Under the pieces are notes generated by a model, which was not told where the DNA came from, made no database searches, and worked only from the letters and a program-made list of their open reading frames with translations. A program made the translations under genes and the position numbers. Positions 1 to 11,168 of a stretch of DNA of 64,000 bases are shown here, one piece after another. This stretch comes from Talinum fruticosum. Lineage: Eukaryota > Streptophyta > Magnoliopsida > Caryophyllales > Talinaceae. Each line of letters begins with the position of its first letter. The stretch's first letter is position 1. Location: positions 3,797,001 to 3,861,000 of the forward strand of contig JAITYX010000030.1 in the NCBI GenBank assembly GCA_021018815.1. Direction: 5' to 3'.

Positions 1-734
1 GGACTTACCCTTGAGTTTCTCATTCTTTTGTAAGAACTAATGTGTAATATCACTGTGTAAAGCAGGTCATACTATCTCTGTCTTTGTTGGGTTAAGGTTG
101 TTGATTATGTAGATTGTCGCCTTGTAAGTATTGAGATTATGAAGGTCTGAGTTGATATCACCTTTTCCCTCAGAATCCCAACACTATGAAGTTCTTGGCT
201 TTAATTGAAAAGATATCACTTAACCTTGCATCTATTTGTGCTTTGTGTTTGCCTAAATAAAAGTCTCGTGAATACTTAGATCAAGTTCAATTGTTTCATA
301 TTTGATCTGGGAAGGTTAACCCTACCTCATTATCCAACCTGAACCAATCTAACTTCACGTGGAAATAATTTTGCTTTATGACCCCAACCTACACGAGATT
401 CCATTACTTTGTGTGGTGGTCTGAAACCATTGTGACCAAAAACTGGTTTGCAATCATCTAGTCATTATATCATATACAACCAAACGTCACATAACGTCTA
501 AAAATTCTTACCAATATTATTTAAAACCTAGCTAATCCAATTGCAGATACAATTATGTATACCATACATTTGTTAGAAATGGGGGATACCCACGATGAGA
601 ATGTTATGAAGCTTGATTATAACCCATGGTTACAGTTGGACCAAAATGCAATGCAATCCATCACACAACTTTAGGAGAGAAGGGAAGAGAATGGCCAGGT
701 CCCCCACACAATCGGATGAAGAAGTGTTGGACGA
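1..734. other. Spacer upstream of LHCB4, no gene recognised
   Basis: No convincing exon is visible on either strand. A canonical AATAAA lies at about 256-261, so the first 300 bases could be the 3' UTR of a gene lying to the left of the window, but this is only an inference. The rest is AT-rich spacer leading into the LHCB4 promoter. Confidence 0.4.
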
Positions 735-868
735 CCAATCAGCCTCACCCTAAAGGAATAACATCCACTGCCTCCACATCCCTCCAAATCCCAAAATCAT
801 AACCAACATATAAAACTCCCCACTCCCACATAACATCACTCCCCCTCCCCCAACAAACCAAGCCAAGC
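735..868 (+). promoter_or_regulatory. LHCB4 core promoter and 5' UTR
   Basis: A TATA box (TATAAAA) lies at 809-815, 54 bases before the ATG at 869, and a CCAAT box lies at 735-739. The leader between them is C/A-rich (CCCCACTCCC, CCCCCTCCCCC) as in many highly expressed nuclear photosynthesis genes. The spacing suggests a transcription start near 840 and a short 5' UTR. CCAAT plus TATA is a usual arrangement for LHC promoters; light regulation is inferred from the gene family, not shown here. Confidence 0.6.
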
Positions 869-1903
869 ATGGCTGCTTCCGCCCCGACCAATGCCTCCTC
901 GATCTTTGGAACCCGCATTGCCGGCCCGAACCTGGACTCGGGCCGGGTCCAGGCCCTTCTCAACTTTGGCAAGAAGAAGGTAGACCCACCAAAGAAAGCA
1001 CCCCCAAAGAAGCCAGTGGTTGACGAGGACCGACCAGTTTGGTTCCCTGGTGCCCAACCGCCCGAATGGCTAGACGGGTCAATGGTTGGAGACCGTGGTT
1101 TCGACCCGCTTGGGTTCGCCAAGCCCGCCGAGTACCTACAGTTTGACTATGATGGGTTGGACCAGAACTTAGCCAAGAATGTGCCAGGGGAGATCATAGG
1201 AACCAGGGTTGAGGTCCAGGATGTGCAGCCCACCCCTTTCCAGCCTTACACTGAGGTTTTCGGGATTCAGAGGTTTCGGGAGTGTGAGGTCATCCATGGA
1301 AGATGGGCTATGTTGGCTACCCTTGGTGCCATTGCTGTTGAGGCTCTCACTGGTGTTGCTTGGCAAGATGCTGGAAAGGTATTGTGAATCACTTTCATTT
1401 GCGTTTTGGTTATGATTATTGATCAATTTCACTCAGTAGTAGTTGGTGGGTTGTTATACTGATCATAAGATGTTCTTGTTGCGTTTCTCTTTCATTGGCT
1501 TCTCAATTCTAAGTCCATGCATCCATGACTAAACCCTGATGAAACCACATGCATTTCCAGGTAGAACTGATAGAAGGAGCATCCTATCTAGGGCAAAAGC
1601 TGCCCTTCTCCCTAACCACACTGATATATAGTGGGGTACATCGAGTTCCAGAGAAATGCAGAGCTGGATCCAGAGAAGAGGCTATACCCTGGTGGCAAGT
1701 ACTTTGACCCACTCGGGCTAGCCGCTGACCCCGAAAAGAAGCTCAACCTTCAGCTGGCTGAGATCAAACACGCGCGCCTTGCCATGGTCGCATTCCTTGG
1801 CTTCGCCATCCAGGCTGCCGCCACCGGCAAAGGGCCCCTCAGCAATGCTGCTGCCTTCTTGAGTGACCCCTCTAACAACATCTTCAAGACTTTTTCTTCT
1901 TAA
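869..1903 (+). CDS. LHCB4: Chlorophyll a/b-binding protein CP29 (Lhcb4), 14 bases short in helix C
   Basis: Minor antenna protein of photosystem II in the thylakoid membrane; it links LHCII trimers to the core and takes part in photoprotection. Exon 1 is 869-1378 and exon 2 is 1561-1903, with a 182-base GT-AG intron in phase 0. CP29 hallmarks are [16 protein letters not shown], the helix B segment [55 protein letters not shown] and the helix A segment [17 protein letters not shown]. The full C-terminal tail resembles Lhcb4.1/4.2 rather than the shortened Lhcb4.3 type. Exon 2 opens in frame (VELIEG to SLTTLI) but then jumps frame at about 1624-1631, where the conserved stretch between TTLI and VGYIEF is 14 bases too short. 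With 14 bases added the coding length is 867 (288 aa), normal for CP29. As written, translation leaves the family frame inside helix C. It is a real deletion (pseudogene or weak allele) or an assembly defect. Confidence 0.93.
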
Positions 1904-2217
1904 CTTAGTTTCTAATACGTTCTTTTCTTTTTCTTAAGCCTTATGTTTATTGGTTCTCTTTATGTATCCAAATAACATAGGTATGTTAATTGTTCATTGG
2001 ACTTGTATTGTACATGGGAAGTGTAAGCTATATATGGTGTTTTATTTATTTATTTTAATCTCCTTCTTAAAATAAATATATTACTTTATATTGAGTTCAA
2101 TTTTAAAATTAATCTGTATATAAGCGGATATTATCTTATATCCTGAATAAAAGAGATTAATTGGATTGGATGGCGAAGGAAGAAAATAATTAATTTTCGA
2201 AGTGGAAAAAAATAAAG

Positions 2218-2299
2218 CGTGAACGGCAGGATTCGAACCTGCGCGGGCAGAGCCCACATGATTTCTAGTCATGCCCGATAACCACTCCGGCACGTCCAC
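2218..2299 (-). tRNA. tRNA-Ser (AGA)
   Basis: On the minus strand an 82-nt class II tRNA folds cleanly. The acceptor stem GTGGACG pairs with CGTTCAC (one G-U), discriminator G. The A-box region has TGCCGGAGTGG, the anticodon loop is CTAGAAA (anticodon AGA, reads UCU), a long variable arm is present as expected for serine, and the B box is GGTTCGAATCC. No intron and no encoded CCA. It lies in the spacer between LHCB4 and hAT gene A. Confidence 0.95.
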
Positions 2300-3014
2300 C
2301 TTCGTGACCCTCACTCACTGGATAAATTAAATGTATGTCAAATCCAAAATGTAATTTTTGAGTAACATTTCGAGCCTATTCAAATCCAAAATGTCATTTT
2401 TGAGACAAAGTATAGTGAAATACCTTTCAGCATCTTCCCATATCAAAGGCCAAAAAGCCCTTCCAGGCTTTCATCAAGGACAGCAGCAACCAGTTCCACC
2501 TCTGAAATATGGATGCCTCACATCACCACTACCACCTAGTGTGGATCCCGCTTTCGTGAGATCCAAAGAGATCTACATGTAAACAGTCTTACCCTTCCAA
2601 GCAAAGTGTTTTCATTTGAATGCCTCATGTAAAATTAATGAAAACACGTCTTCATATTTAATTAAATAACAAAACTAAAGGTTTTAAACATGTACATGTA
2701 ACCAGCTGAATATACAAACTTCGATCTTCAAAAAGTCACTAAATTAGCCTACCCATAATGCAAAAAACCCATAACATTGCACCACATATATACAGACTAA
2801 GCAGGTAAGGAAACTAAGTTTGTACAACATCACACCGAACCACCCCCCGGCTGCAACTTAAATTAGACTTCCAACCACCAATCAGAAAAGATGGGAGCTC
2901 AAACTTCTAAACACATCTAGATCAAATGCCCAGAACCTGTGGCTAATGAATTTGTACAATAAAGACCCTTCAACTAAAGTCTTCCCTATAGCAATTGTAC
3001 ACCAAGCACTTAGC
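2300..3014. other. Spacer and probable 3' UTR of hAT gene A
   Basis: About 700 bases between the tRNA and the stop codon of the minus-strand hAT-like gene. The part next to 3014 is probably that gene's 3' UTR. A 74-codon plus-strand ORF at 2358-2582 has no recognisable domain and I do not call it. Confidence 0.4.
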
Positions 3015-5942
3015 TTAAATTTCAGCCTTGGGTTCTAGCTTCTGCTGAACGCCAGAAGGCCTTCTTTCTTCACGAAAGTTGCTTCTGCTAGGGTTATTAC
3101 TCACTGATTTTGGCCCCTCAGACAGATGTAGTTCATCCATGATCCAGTCATCCATTGTACCAGCTTCATCGCTTATGATGTCAAACTTTGCCCCCATTTT
3201 GAATTGCTTCAAGCGCAGGTTGTAATGAATGTAAGTGAGGTCATGTAATCGTTGCTGTTCTTTGAAATTTCTTCTGCTTGATAGAAGTTTTTCTGCCATA
3301 TCCCTTCTCAGCCCGTAAGATTCAGCACCTTTGCAGGTCTGACTCAGGATTTTAAAAGCCATCCTCTGTAGCTCAGGGCAATGACCTCCAAAACGGGACC
3401 ACCATGCAGCTACAGTAATTTAAAAATGTTAACTCAGCGCCTATTCACTTGAACCCAAAAACATAACTGGCAAACAAACCCCTCAGGTCAAGGTGTAAGG
3501 TTATTCTTTAATTTGGATCATAATCCGTTGAAGCCTTGATGGCATTTCCAGAGGGTATAGGTTTCGACTCAGGTGATGTTTTCGTTATTTTGGCTTTGTC
3601 CAATAACCTTGCCAAGAAAAGCCAATTAATATTAGTTTTAGGAATCGGACTCTTTGTGGGCACAAATGCTTACAGAGGTAAGATTGCCTACACAGCTATA
3701 CTTGGATCTCTCCAGACCCCACGCATGAGGGACCTAGAATGGGAGTTTTTGTTGTTGTTTAAACTTCTAGTTTAATCAATTAGGATTAGGCCAAATTGGG
3801 GTTGGTGTTGAGGTCAGGTCCAGGTCCGAGTTGCCTTAGATTATGTTCAGGTCAAGCCTAACTCAAGTTTTGATTTTCCAGGTTCTCAAACAGGGGTCTA
3901 TTATTGTTTTGTCGAATAACCTTGTCAAGAAAAGCCACCTAACATTAGACAGGGAAACTTCCAGTTGAATCATTTATGGACAGATCAAAATTAAGTTGCC
4001 TTAGTTCATGTTTGCTTGGCTTAGGGTTAGTTTTACCAGGTCCAGTAAAGACCAGAGAGACAACTTTTGTAACAAACCTGGAGAAAGGCTGTGATGACTG
4101 TTATTTGCAGTGCCTACTTTGAAATCACCTTTACAACCTCCATACACATCAAGCTGCCGAGAGATCAAGTCCTGAGCACGTCGATCCTCAACCATCCGAA
4201 CAATGGTTATAAGCAGACCACCAGCAACTTCATTATCGGAAAAAAAGTCTTCAGTATAATGCAACCTTGGATTAAGGAAGTAACCAGCAGCATGTAGGGG
4301 ACTATGAAGAATCTTGTTCCATATGTCATCAATTATTCTCCAATATGGAGAATAATGGGATTCTTTCTCTCGAAACTCCCTGCTGATGGTTTCTTTAACT
4401 TGATCCATTGTTTCGTACACAAATCCCATATTCGGTTCACCATCCCCATTTATCAAAGATATAGCTTTTACTAAGGGAATGGATGCTTTAACAGCAACAA
4501 TTACACCATCCCAGAATGAGCTGTCACGAACAAGATTAGCAACCATTTCACCGTCAACACTTGATGCCCAAAAAGAGTTCAACCACTCGGCGGAAGTAAC
4601 CATTAGCTCCAAATTACTCCTTTCCAACAGAAAACTCTCTAGCGTCAAGAAGGATGCAGCAGCCTTAAATTTAGAGGCTTTAACCAAATCATGGCCGCTA
4701 ATGTGTCTTCTCAGCAGATTCAGTGCATCATCCCGGCTATAAAAGAATTTAGTAATAGTCTTTGCTTTCTGTAATGTCATTCTAATTGAGTTCATTGTCG
4801 AAATCTTGTCTAACATCAGTGATATGCAATGGCCAGCACTAACAGTCCAGAAAAGTGATCTATACTTTTCAATGAGCTCCTTGCCAAGTGCCTCCAAGCT
4901 GCCTGACGAAGAGTGAGCAATAACCTGGACAACATTCTCAATGCCCACATCCTCCAAAACAGCTTCAACCAACTGTTGCAATGCATCAGCGCCCTTTGTT
5001 GAAGGTGAAACATCTTCTGAATGAAGGTATATAGGCCCCTCAGGACAATCAACTATGACATTAATCAGATTCCTTCCCAAGTCATCAGTCCAACCATCGA
5101 GCAGAATGCTACACCCTGTGCGAGGCCAAGAAAGCCGGATCTCATTCACATAATTCCGTATCTCATTTAACTCATCATCAAGAATCCACCCCTTGAGCTC
5201 TGCAATGCTAGGGAGAGTATGCTTAGCCTCACTGCTCTTCAGGGAAATCTCCATCATGCTCTGAAAGCTATGAGATGTTACAGCACTAAGATCAAGTCCA
5301 TTCTCAAAGAAGAACCTACCGATACACCTTTTAGCCATAATGGAAGAAGGATCTTGCCCTTCTTCTCCAGAGCATACACCTCGAGAAGCTAACATTTCAC
5401 TGGAATTACAAGTCGATCTTTTAAGACTATTTCTAGCTATGGAGTTCACCAGTGAAGGCTTAACACCCTTAGCCAGGACATTCTGACTGCCCATAACCTT
5501 TTGGGGCCCACTCCATTTGCTTTTACATTAGAATTGCAATTCCCAGACTGAGAACTTTGAGAAGCCATGCTTCCATTGGAATTAGAAGGTAATTTCTTGA
5601 AACTACTTGTTACCTTTTCAGGGTTCATCTCCTTTGCTTTCGTATTAGAAGTGCAAGTCCTTTTGAAGGAGGGGTAGGATGCCCTAAATCACCAACTTCC
5701 TTCACAAGGCGGCCAACTTTTGCTGAAACCAAGCATTCCCGAAAACGTCTTCACTTCTTGAGGAACATCTGGGCACTCAGTTACATTCCCTGAATTGCTC
5801 CCAAGTGTTGCTGAAGGCGGCTAAACCCCGGAACCACTTTACCACAGTAGTTGCACTGGACTCTCTTGTTTTCGGGATCAAGAGCCATCCCATGATTGTA
5901 AGCTTCTTTGGAGGGATCAGTTGAGGGAGCAATTTGGGCCAT
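3015..5942 (-). CDS. BED zinc finger / DUF659 / hAT dimerisation protein (gene A), several frame breaks
   Basis: A protein derived from a hAT transposase, probably nuclear and DNA-binding; function not known. Minus-strand exons are 5942-4078 and 3409-3015, with a GT-AG intron in phase 1. Order: MAQIAPSTDPSKEAYNHG and a BED finger (CNYCGK, then HLGAIQG and GNVTEC); a low-complexity linker; a DUF659-type core with LLDGWTDD near 5104 and SAGHCISLMLD; then the hAT dimerisation segment AAWWSRFGGHCPELQRMAFKIL. The last 497 codons of exon 1 are open, but the first 450 bases need four one-base corrections: CCC at 5788-5790 and TTTT at 5661-5664 each one short, the T/G runs at 5499-5506 one short, and AAAA at 5742-5745 one too long. 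After these the spliced length is 2262 bases (753 aa). A 5' UTR intron with a donor at 6937/6936 (minus strand) is plausible. Gene B at 15 kb is a paralogue. Confidence 0.8.
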
Positions 5943-7150
5943 CTTCAGGGTGACAACAACAAAGTACAATTCAAAAACAAGAAGCAAATACAAGACAGCA
6001 AAGAATCCAAATTATAGGGTGGGAATGGATACAAGCGTTCAGAAATAAGGGTGCCTTTTCAACCCTTCTATAGTTTGAGTGAGGAGCAAAGGCTAATACA
6101 ATACAAAGGGAAGAGGGAATAAAGTCAACAAATCTCAGATGGCTAATATACTCAAGGTCGTCGTAGTTTTAAACACTATAAGAATACCTACTTGACTAAA
6201 TAGGATTTGTTTATTTCAATTTACAATTTTTGAACATAGCTACCAGGTAATTTCCAAGGTTAATTTCAGGCTTCCAAAAATTTCAGGGCTCATATTTGTA
6301 TCCAGGGTCCTCCAAACTTTGTTCTGAAAGATTCAGACTTTAATATATAAACTTCAGGATTCATTCAAAATTTGGCCACCTATACAAACTTGCAGATTCC
6401 AAACGTTTAGACCTCCATTAAAAAATTCAATTTAGGACACTCTTATGAATTTCTGAGCATATGTGAGCAAGATCAAATGAGGAGATCAACGATCATAACC
6501 ATTAGCTGGAGAACACTAGTAATGCCCATTGAACTTCTTGTCATCAACTCAGCATGCCATAAGAAAAGACTCCATTTGAACTTTATACAAGTAAGAATAG
6601 AAGTAAAAATCATGAAGACAAACTTTGTTCAAAGTTTAATTTCCATTCAGAAATTCTCTCTAATTCTCTTGCCCACCAATAGTAATTAAATTAAATCAAC
6701 TAACAGCATAATCCAATTATATCAACCCCTCCTTTTTCCACGCATACAAGAGGGATAAGGGGGTCATTTGAAGGTGTTCAAATGACATTGAAAGGAGAAA
6801 AAAAGGGAAACTTACAGAAAAAATACATGAACAAATACCCAAATAATTAGTTCCAAAGCATTAACCCATTGGCTACAAATTTTTGAAAATAATCATCAAA
6901 AACTGCAGGATGGAGAGATGAAGAGAGAAAAATTTACCTGGGAAAACGAGAAATGGCAAAAGAAGAACGCAAGAGTTTCAAGCTTTGAACAGTGCTGATT
7001 TCTGGGCTTACCCCCTTTCAATCTTTAGGTTTTCGGGCTCGACTTCAATGGAGAAAACCCAATACCAATGCACCATTACCTACCCATTAAATTCCTTCAC
7101 ATCTCTTTCTCTCTCTCTCTCTCTGGAGTTTTGGATGGTGGGGAGATGAA
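5943..7150 (-). promoter_or_regulatory. Leader and promoter region of hAT gene A
   Basis: Upstream of the gene A ATG on the minus strand. A donor-like CCAG|GTAAAT at 6938/6937 and the CCTGAAG directly before the ATG could bound a 5' UTR intron of about 1 kb. The CT run at about 7107-7123 (a GA run on the coding strand) would then lie in the first exon or core promoter, as is common in plant leaders. This arrangement is inferred from splice-like motifs only. The 70-codon plus-strand ORF at 6477-6689 has no recognisable domain. Confidence 0.35.
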
Positions 7151-8107
7151 GCTGCTCTGGGGGCTTGTCTGGCAATAGTCCTTTCACGCAGTGAAAATTT
7201 TTCTTACTAAAGAAAAATCAAAGGAAATTACAACTAATTTCTTGCCCTTCCAAAACATATTTCATTTTTTGGCAAAGAAAAAAACATATTTCATGTTTTA
7301 AAAAATGGGAAATAATTAATTTTTTTTATAATTTAAGGTTTTTTTTAAGAATGGGAAATAATTGAGATTTGAAAAAGGGATAAGTAGGTGCATTACACAA
7401 AGCATCCAGTAAAAATCAAATTCTATGCAATTTGTTCACTTTTATGATAAAGTTTGTGTTATTACGGACAAAAATTAATGGTAATTTTTAATGTAGTATG
7501 ATAACAACTTTTGTGAATATAATAATATGATTAGGTGAAGTACACGATTAATTCATGCATACATTGGTGTCGGTTAGGGCGTTGAAAAAGAATGTTTATA
7601 AAACGTTGTAACATTTTCATTTGCCAATATAAATGTGGTGTGCCTTGAGAGAAATCAATTATCGTATGTTACATCTACTACACTACCATAATTACGTCAC
7701 ATATTGATTTTCTCGTCTATATTAAATTGCATAATATTATAGACTATGACTAAATAGAATATGTGTTTAAACATGCTTTAATTTTAAATACATTTGGTAT
7801 TAATATTTTCAATTTTTAACTTTTTGATTTGATGTGACCATCTCCTTTTTCTAAATATTTCCTTAATATTTCGACCCTTTTATATGTTGAAGGATACAAA
7901 TTATATCATAACTCTAAGCCTATAGATCTAGATTACTATATTTGTTAATTTTTAAAATTTTTTAAAATTAGCTTTTTATTTTCATGATCCCTCCTCCAAA
8001 AAGAAAATAAAAATTCTCTCCTTAAAAATGAGTCATATCACAGGATTATAGGCCGGAGTATATGATATATCTCTTGGGGGTTTTTAGGTTCTTTATACTC
8101 CACATAA
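7151..8107. other. AT-rich spacer, nothing recognised
   Basis: Low-complexity AT-rich DNA without open frames of note. I see no domain, RNA gene or clear repeat boundary until the terminal inverted repeat that starts near 8108. Confidence 0.5.
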
Positions 8108-9127
8108 AAGACATGTTTGGTTGGATATAATCAAAGTGGTAATGTAATCAAATTGGTAATATCATGTTTGGTTACAACTTTGTAATGCAATCCAAATTTG
8201 TATTGTAATCACATTAACATCTACCTAAATAATTACAATTATTTCGACATTTACTAAATAATCATCATTACATCTATATTTGTGATCAAATTTTGATACA
8301 CTTGCAATAATTTTTTTCTCTCTCCCTCTCTATTCCATATCCTTTTTCTCTCTCCTCCTTTAGCAAAAAATTCATTCATTTGAGAAGGAGCTTGATTTAA
8401 GAGAAAAATTATACTTTAATATTTTAGATTCAAAATTTAACTATTTAATTAAAAAGATTAAATAATTTTAAATTAAAATTTTTAGATTAAAAATTTTTTA
8501 CTTGTCAACATTTATCTTTAATTCAATAAATATTTGTCATCAATAAAATAATTTCAATTGGTATTTTTATCAATAAAAAAACTCAAAACTTAATTATATG
8601 ATAGAAGAGATTAAGAAAAGATCAAAAATAAATGTAGAGTTTAAAATTTTATTATTTGGATAACATTTATCGCCACTAGAATAATCTAGTTGATCTTTCT
8701 TGCCACTAAAAAAATTTAAAATTAGAAAATATGACAGAAATTTTTTTAAAAATCTCAAATATGATTTCAAATTTAAAATGTTTTCATGTGGGTAACATTT
8801 ATGGGTATTATGATATTTATTGCCATTAGAATAATAGAGTTGATATTTGTCACAAAAGAAATAAAACTTGATTATTTGATAGAAATTTTTTAAAAGTTTA
8901 AATCTAAATATGTAGCTTAAATTTTTATGTAGATAATATTTATCTGTACAATCATAATTTAATTACTATTTTTTGTCATTGAAATAACCCATTACCTTTG
9001 TGATTACATTATACTTTTTATATAATCAAACATGGTAATGTAGTTATTGTCTCATTATATTACATACTTAATTATATTACATAGTTAATTATATTACACC
9101 CCTATTACATTACATCCAACCAAACGC
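8108..9127. mobile_element. Non-autonomous TIR element of about 1 kb (MITE-like)
   Basis: The left end reads GTTTGGTTGGATATAAT near 8114 and the right end is its inverted copy, seen as ATTACATTACATCCAACC followed by AAAC near 9105-9123. Next to both ends lie TGGTAATGTAAT-type motifs in mirrored order. The interior is non-coding and carries at least three diverged copies of a unit containing AACATTTATC...GCCA...AGAATAAT (around 8660, 8800 and 8933). The shape fits a non-autonomous DNA transposon. I could not confirm a target-site duplication, so the exact ends are approximate and the superfamily is not assigned. Confidence 0.55.
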
Positions 9128-9431
9128 CACAAAGTATCTATAAGTCTATTAACGTTGCTATTTTGAGATGTAGATTTTATATCATGGACTTGAGACTCAT
9201 CTCATAACTATGTGAAAAATAATAGGATATTTAAAAAAAATGAGAGATATTCCATGTCTAATTATATACAATCTACAAAATTCATTGAAATGTATCTATT
9301 GAATGACTATTCTACTAAAATAATTAAAGATTTATTTTTTTCAATTTATCATAAATATTTATCATCAACATTCACGACTAATTAGCACTAATCAACATCA
9401 ATATTACCACTCATTAACACTGAATAATACT

Positions 9432-10094
9432 TAGGTCATGTTCGATAATACTGTTTTAGCTAGCGTTTAGTGTTTTGACTAATAAAATCACTATTTCATA
9501 CAATTTTAGTTGTTCAGTAAACAAACATTTAATATCAATAAGTAGCGTTTAAACTAGCGTTTTCAAACGTTAAAAACATTAACGTTTGAGCATTATGGAG
9601 TAACGTTTCCAATTTGACTTCCAATCATACCCTTTTACTCTTATTTCTTCAACCAACATCATCAACATAATTCTTTTTTAATCATTGATTGCATTAACAT
9701 ATGGCAAATCCACAATTGATAAAAGCACTTTATCAAGTAAAGAAATATATATATATATATATATATATATATTGAGAGTCTAAATTGAGTGTAATTAAGA
9801 AACTAATACTACTACTAATCATAATAATAATAATAAGACATGACGGTATAAATATTAATATTGAGAATAATAATAATAATAATAATCACAAAAAAAGATG
9901 TGTCCTTTTTTGTCATTTAATATTTTTCACTTGATATAACCTCTAATATAATTGAACACATATTATTCAAATAACTAGTTAAACAGATTACTGACTAACA
10001 ACCAAACTAGAACAACTATCGACTACTTAAACAGTTATCCACTAGTCAAACAGTTATATGTTACACCAACAGTTAATTTTACCGAACAGGGCCT
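9432..10094. mobile_element. hAT-like MITE candidate of about 660 bp
   Basis: The left end TAGGTCATGTTCGATAA and the reverse complement of the right end, TAGGCCCTGTTCGGTAA, match at 13 of 17 positions and resemble the terminal repeats of plant hAT MITEs. The interior is AT-rich and non-coding, with repeated GTTTAA/TAAAC and ACAGTTA motifs, an (AT)n tract and ATA/TAA repeats. No clean 8-bp target duplication is visible at the approximate ends, so this is a likely but unproven element. Confidence 0.5.
9745..9772. repeat. (AT)n microsatellite
   Basis: Uninterrupted AT dinucleotides inside the 9.4-10.1 kb element. (ATA/TAA)n runs follow at about 9822-9835 and 9868-9886. Confidence 0.9.
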
Positions 10095-11168
10095 ATTATA
10101 TTTCTTAACTATAATTTCCTATCTATTTCAACACTATAGTTAACACTTATCAACAATAACTTAATTATCATAAGTTTAGAAAAACAAGATATAAACTAAA
10201 TTTAAATTAAATAAATAAGAAAATAAATCATGCAAATTATACAATACAATAATACTCCTCTCATGTAGATTGCCTTGATACACAATGTCCAAGGTGTGAA
10301 CACATTCCTTCTTGTTTTTTTTTTTGGGGGGCTAATGTCATGTCAAGTCAGATTTTTTTAATTTTTTACATGTTATATTATTAATTATCTCACAATAATT
10401 TATTGTATTATGAGATAGTTAATAATATAACATGTTATGAAAATATAATATATTTAATTGGTGAAAATATATTATGAAAATATGACAAATAACTCTCTCT
10501 TTTTTACCCACATACCACATTGATAACACCTAAAAGGGTTAAGATCTTTTTTATTGCAAAAATCATTCTGATATTATGAGGCAATCAAAATTATAATCTA
10601 ATATAATTAAAATTTTAATTTTAATTGTTAAAATAATAGCTTACTGACACATAATTAAGATTTAAATAATTTAGCTTTTGATTTAAATAATATTTCATTA
10701 ATTTTTTTCAATCGAAAAACAACATTAGATTCTTAAGAACATGTTCCTTCTAATCGATAAAAAAAAAATTGTACCTTCTAAAGGTGATAAGTCATTAGCA
10801 ACTCCTCTAGTCTAGTTATTCTCTCTAATTATAATAATATAGTGGGAACTTGATTAAATTTATAAGTAGTTTACATTATAGAATTGTCGCAATACGTAAT
10901 ATAAAATCAATGGCGGATTTGGAATTTCTGAATTTGGGTTTTTTCATTTTAAATTTTATTAAATTTGAGTAGTATTAATTAATTTTCATGGGAATCTTTT
11001 AACCAATTTTTAAAAATTTTTAAAAATTATATATATAATTTTGTAAACCATTTCAGCCAACACGTACTCGAAACACCCAGTAGCTTGGTTATGTAGTATT
11101 TGACGCAAGGTTTGTATGCCAAGCATAGTTGTATACTCACGCTCAAAAAACAAATGACTATGCAATTC
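10095..11168. other. AT-rich spacer with a palindromic segment
   Basis: No gene is visible. Around 10367-10436 the sequence TAACATGTTATATTATTAATTATCTCA and its inverted counterpart TGAGATAGTTAATAATATAACATGTTA (given here only as landmarks in parts: ACATGTTATATTATTAA and TTAATAATATAACATGT) form a near-perfect inverted repeat, possibly a small foldback element. Confidence 0.5.

Noticed and set aside
745..1432. Minus-strand ORFs opposite LHCB4 exon 1
   Set aside because: Complement shadows of a GC-richer coding exon; no domain.
1632..1903. Alternative acceptor at 1630-1631 to bypass the LHCB4 break
   Set aside because: Splicing exon 1 to 1632 would be out of phase by one base and would drop the conserved VELIEG segment.
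4479..5052. ORFs in other frames over gene A exon 1
   Set aside because: Shadows of the 497-codon DUF659 reading frame, which carries the conserved motifs.
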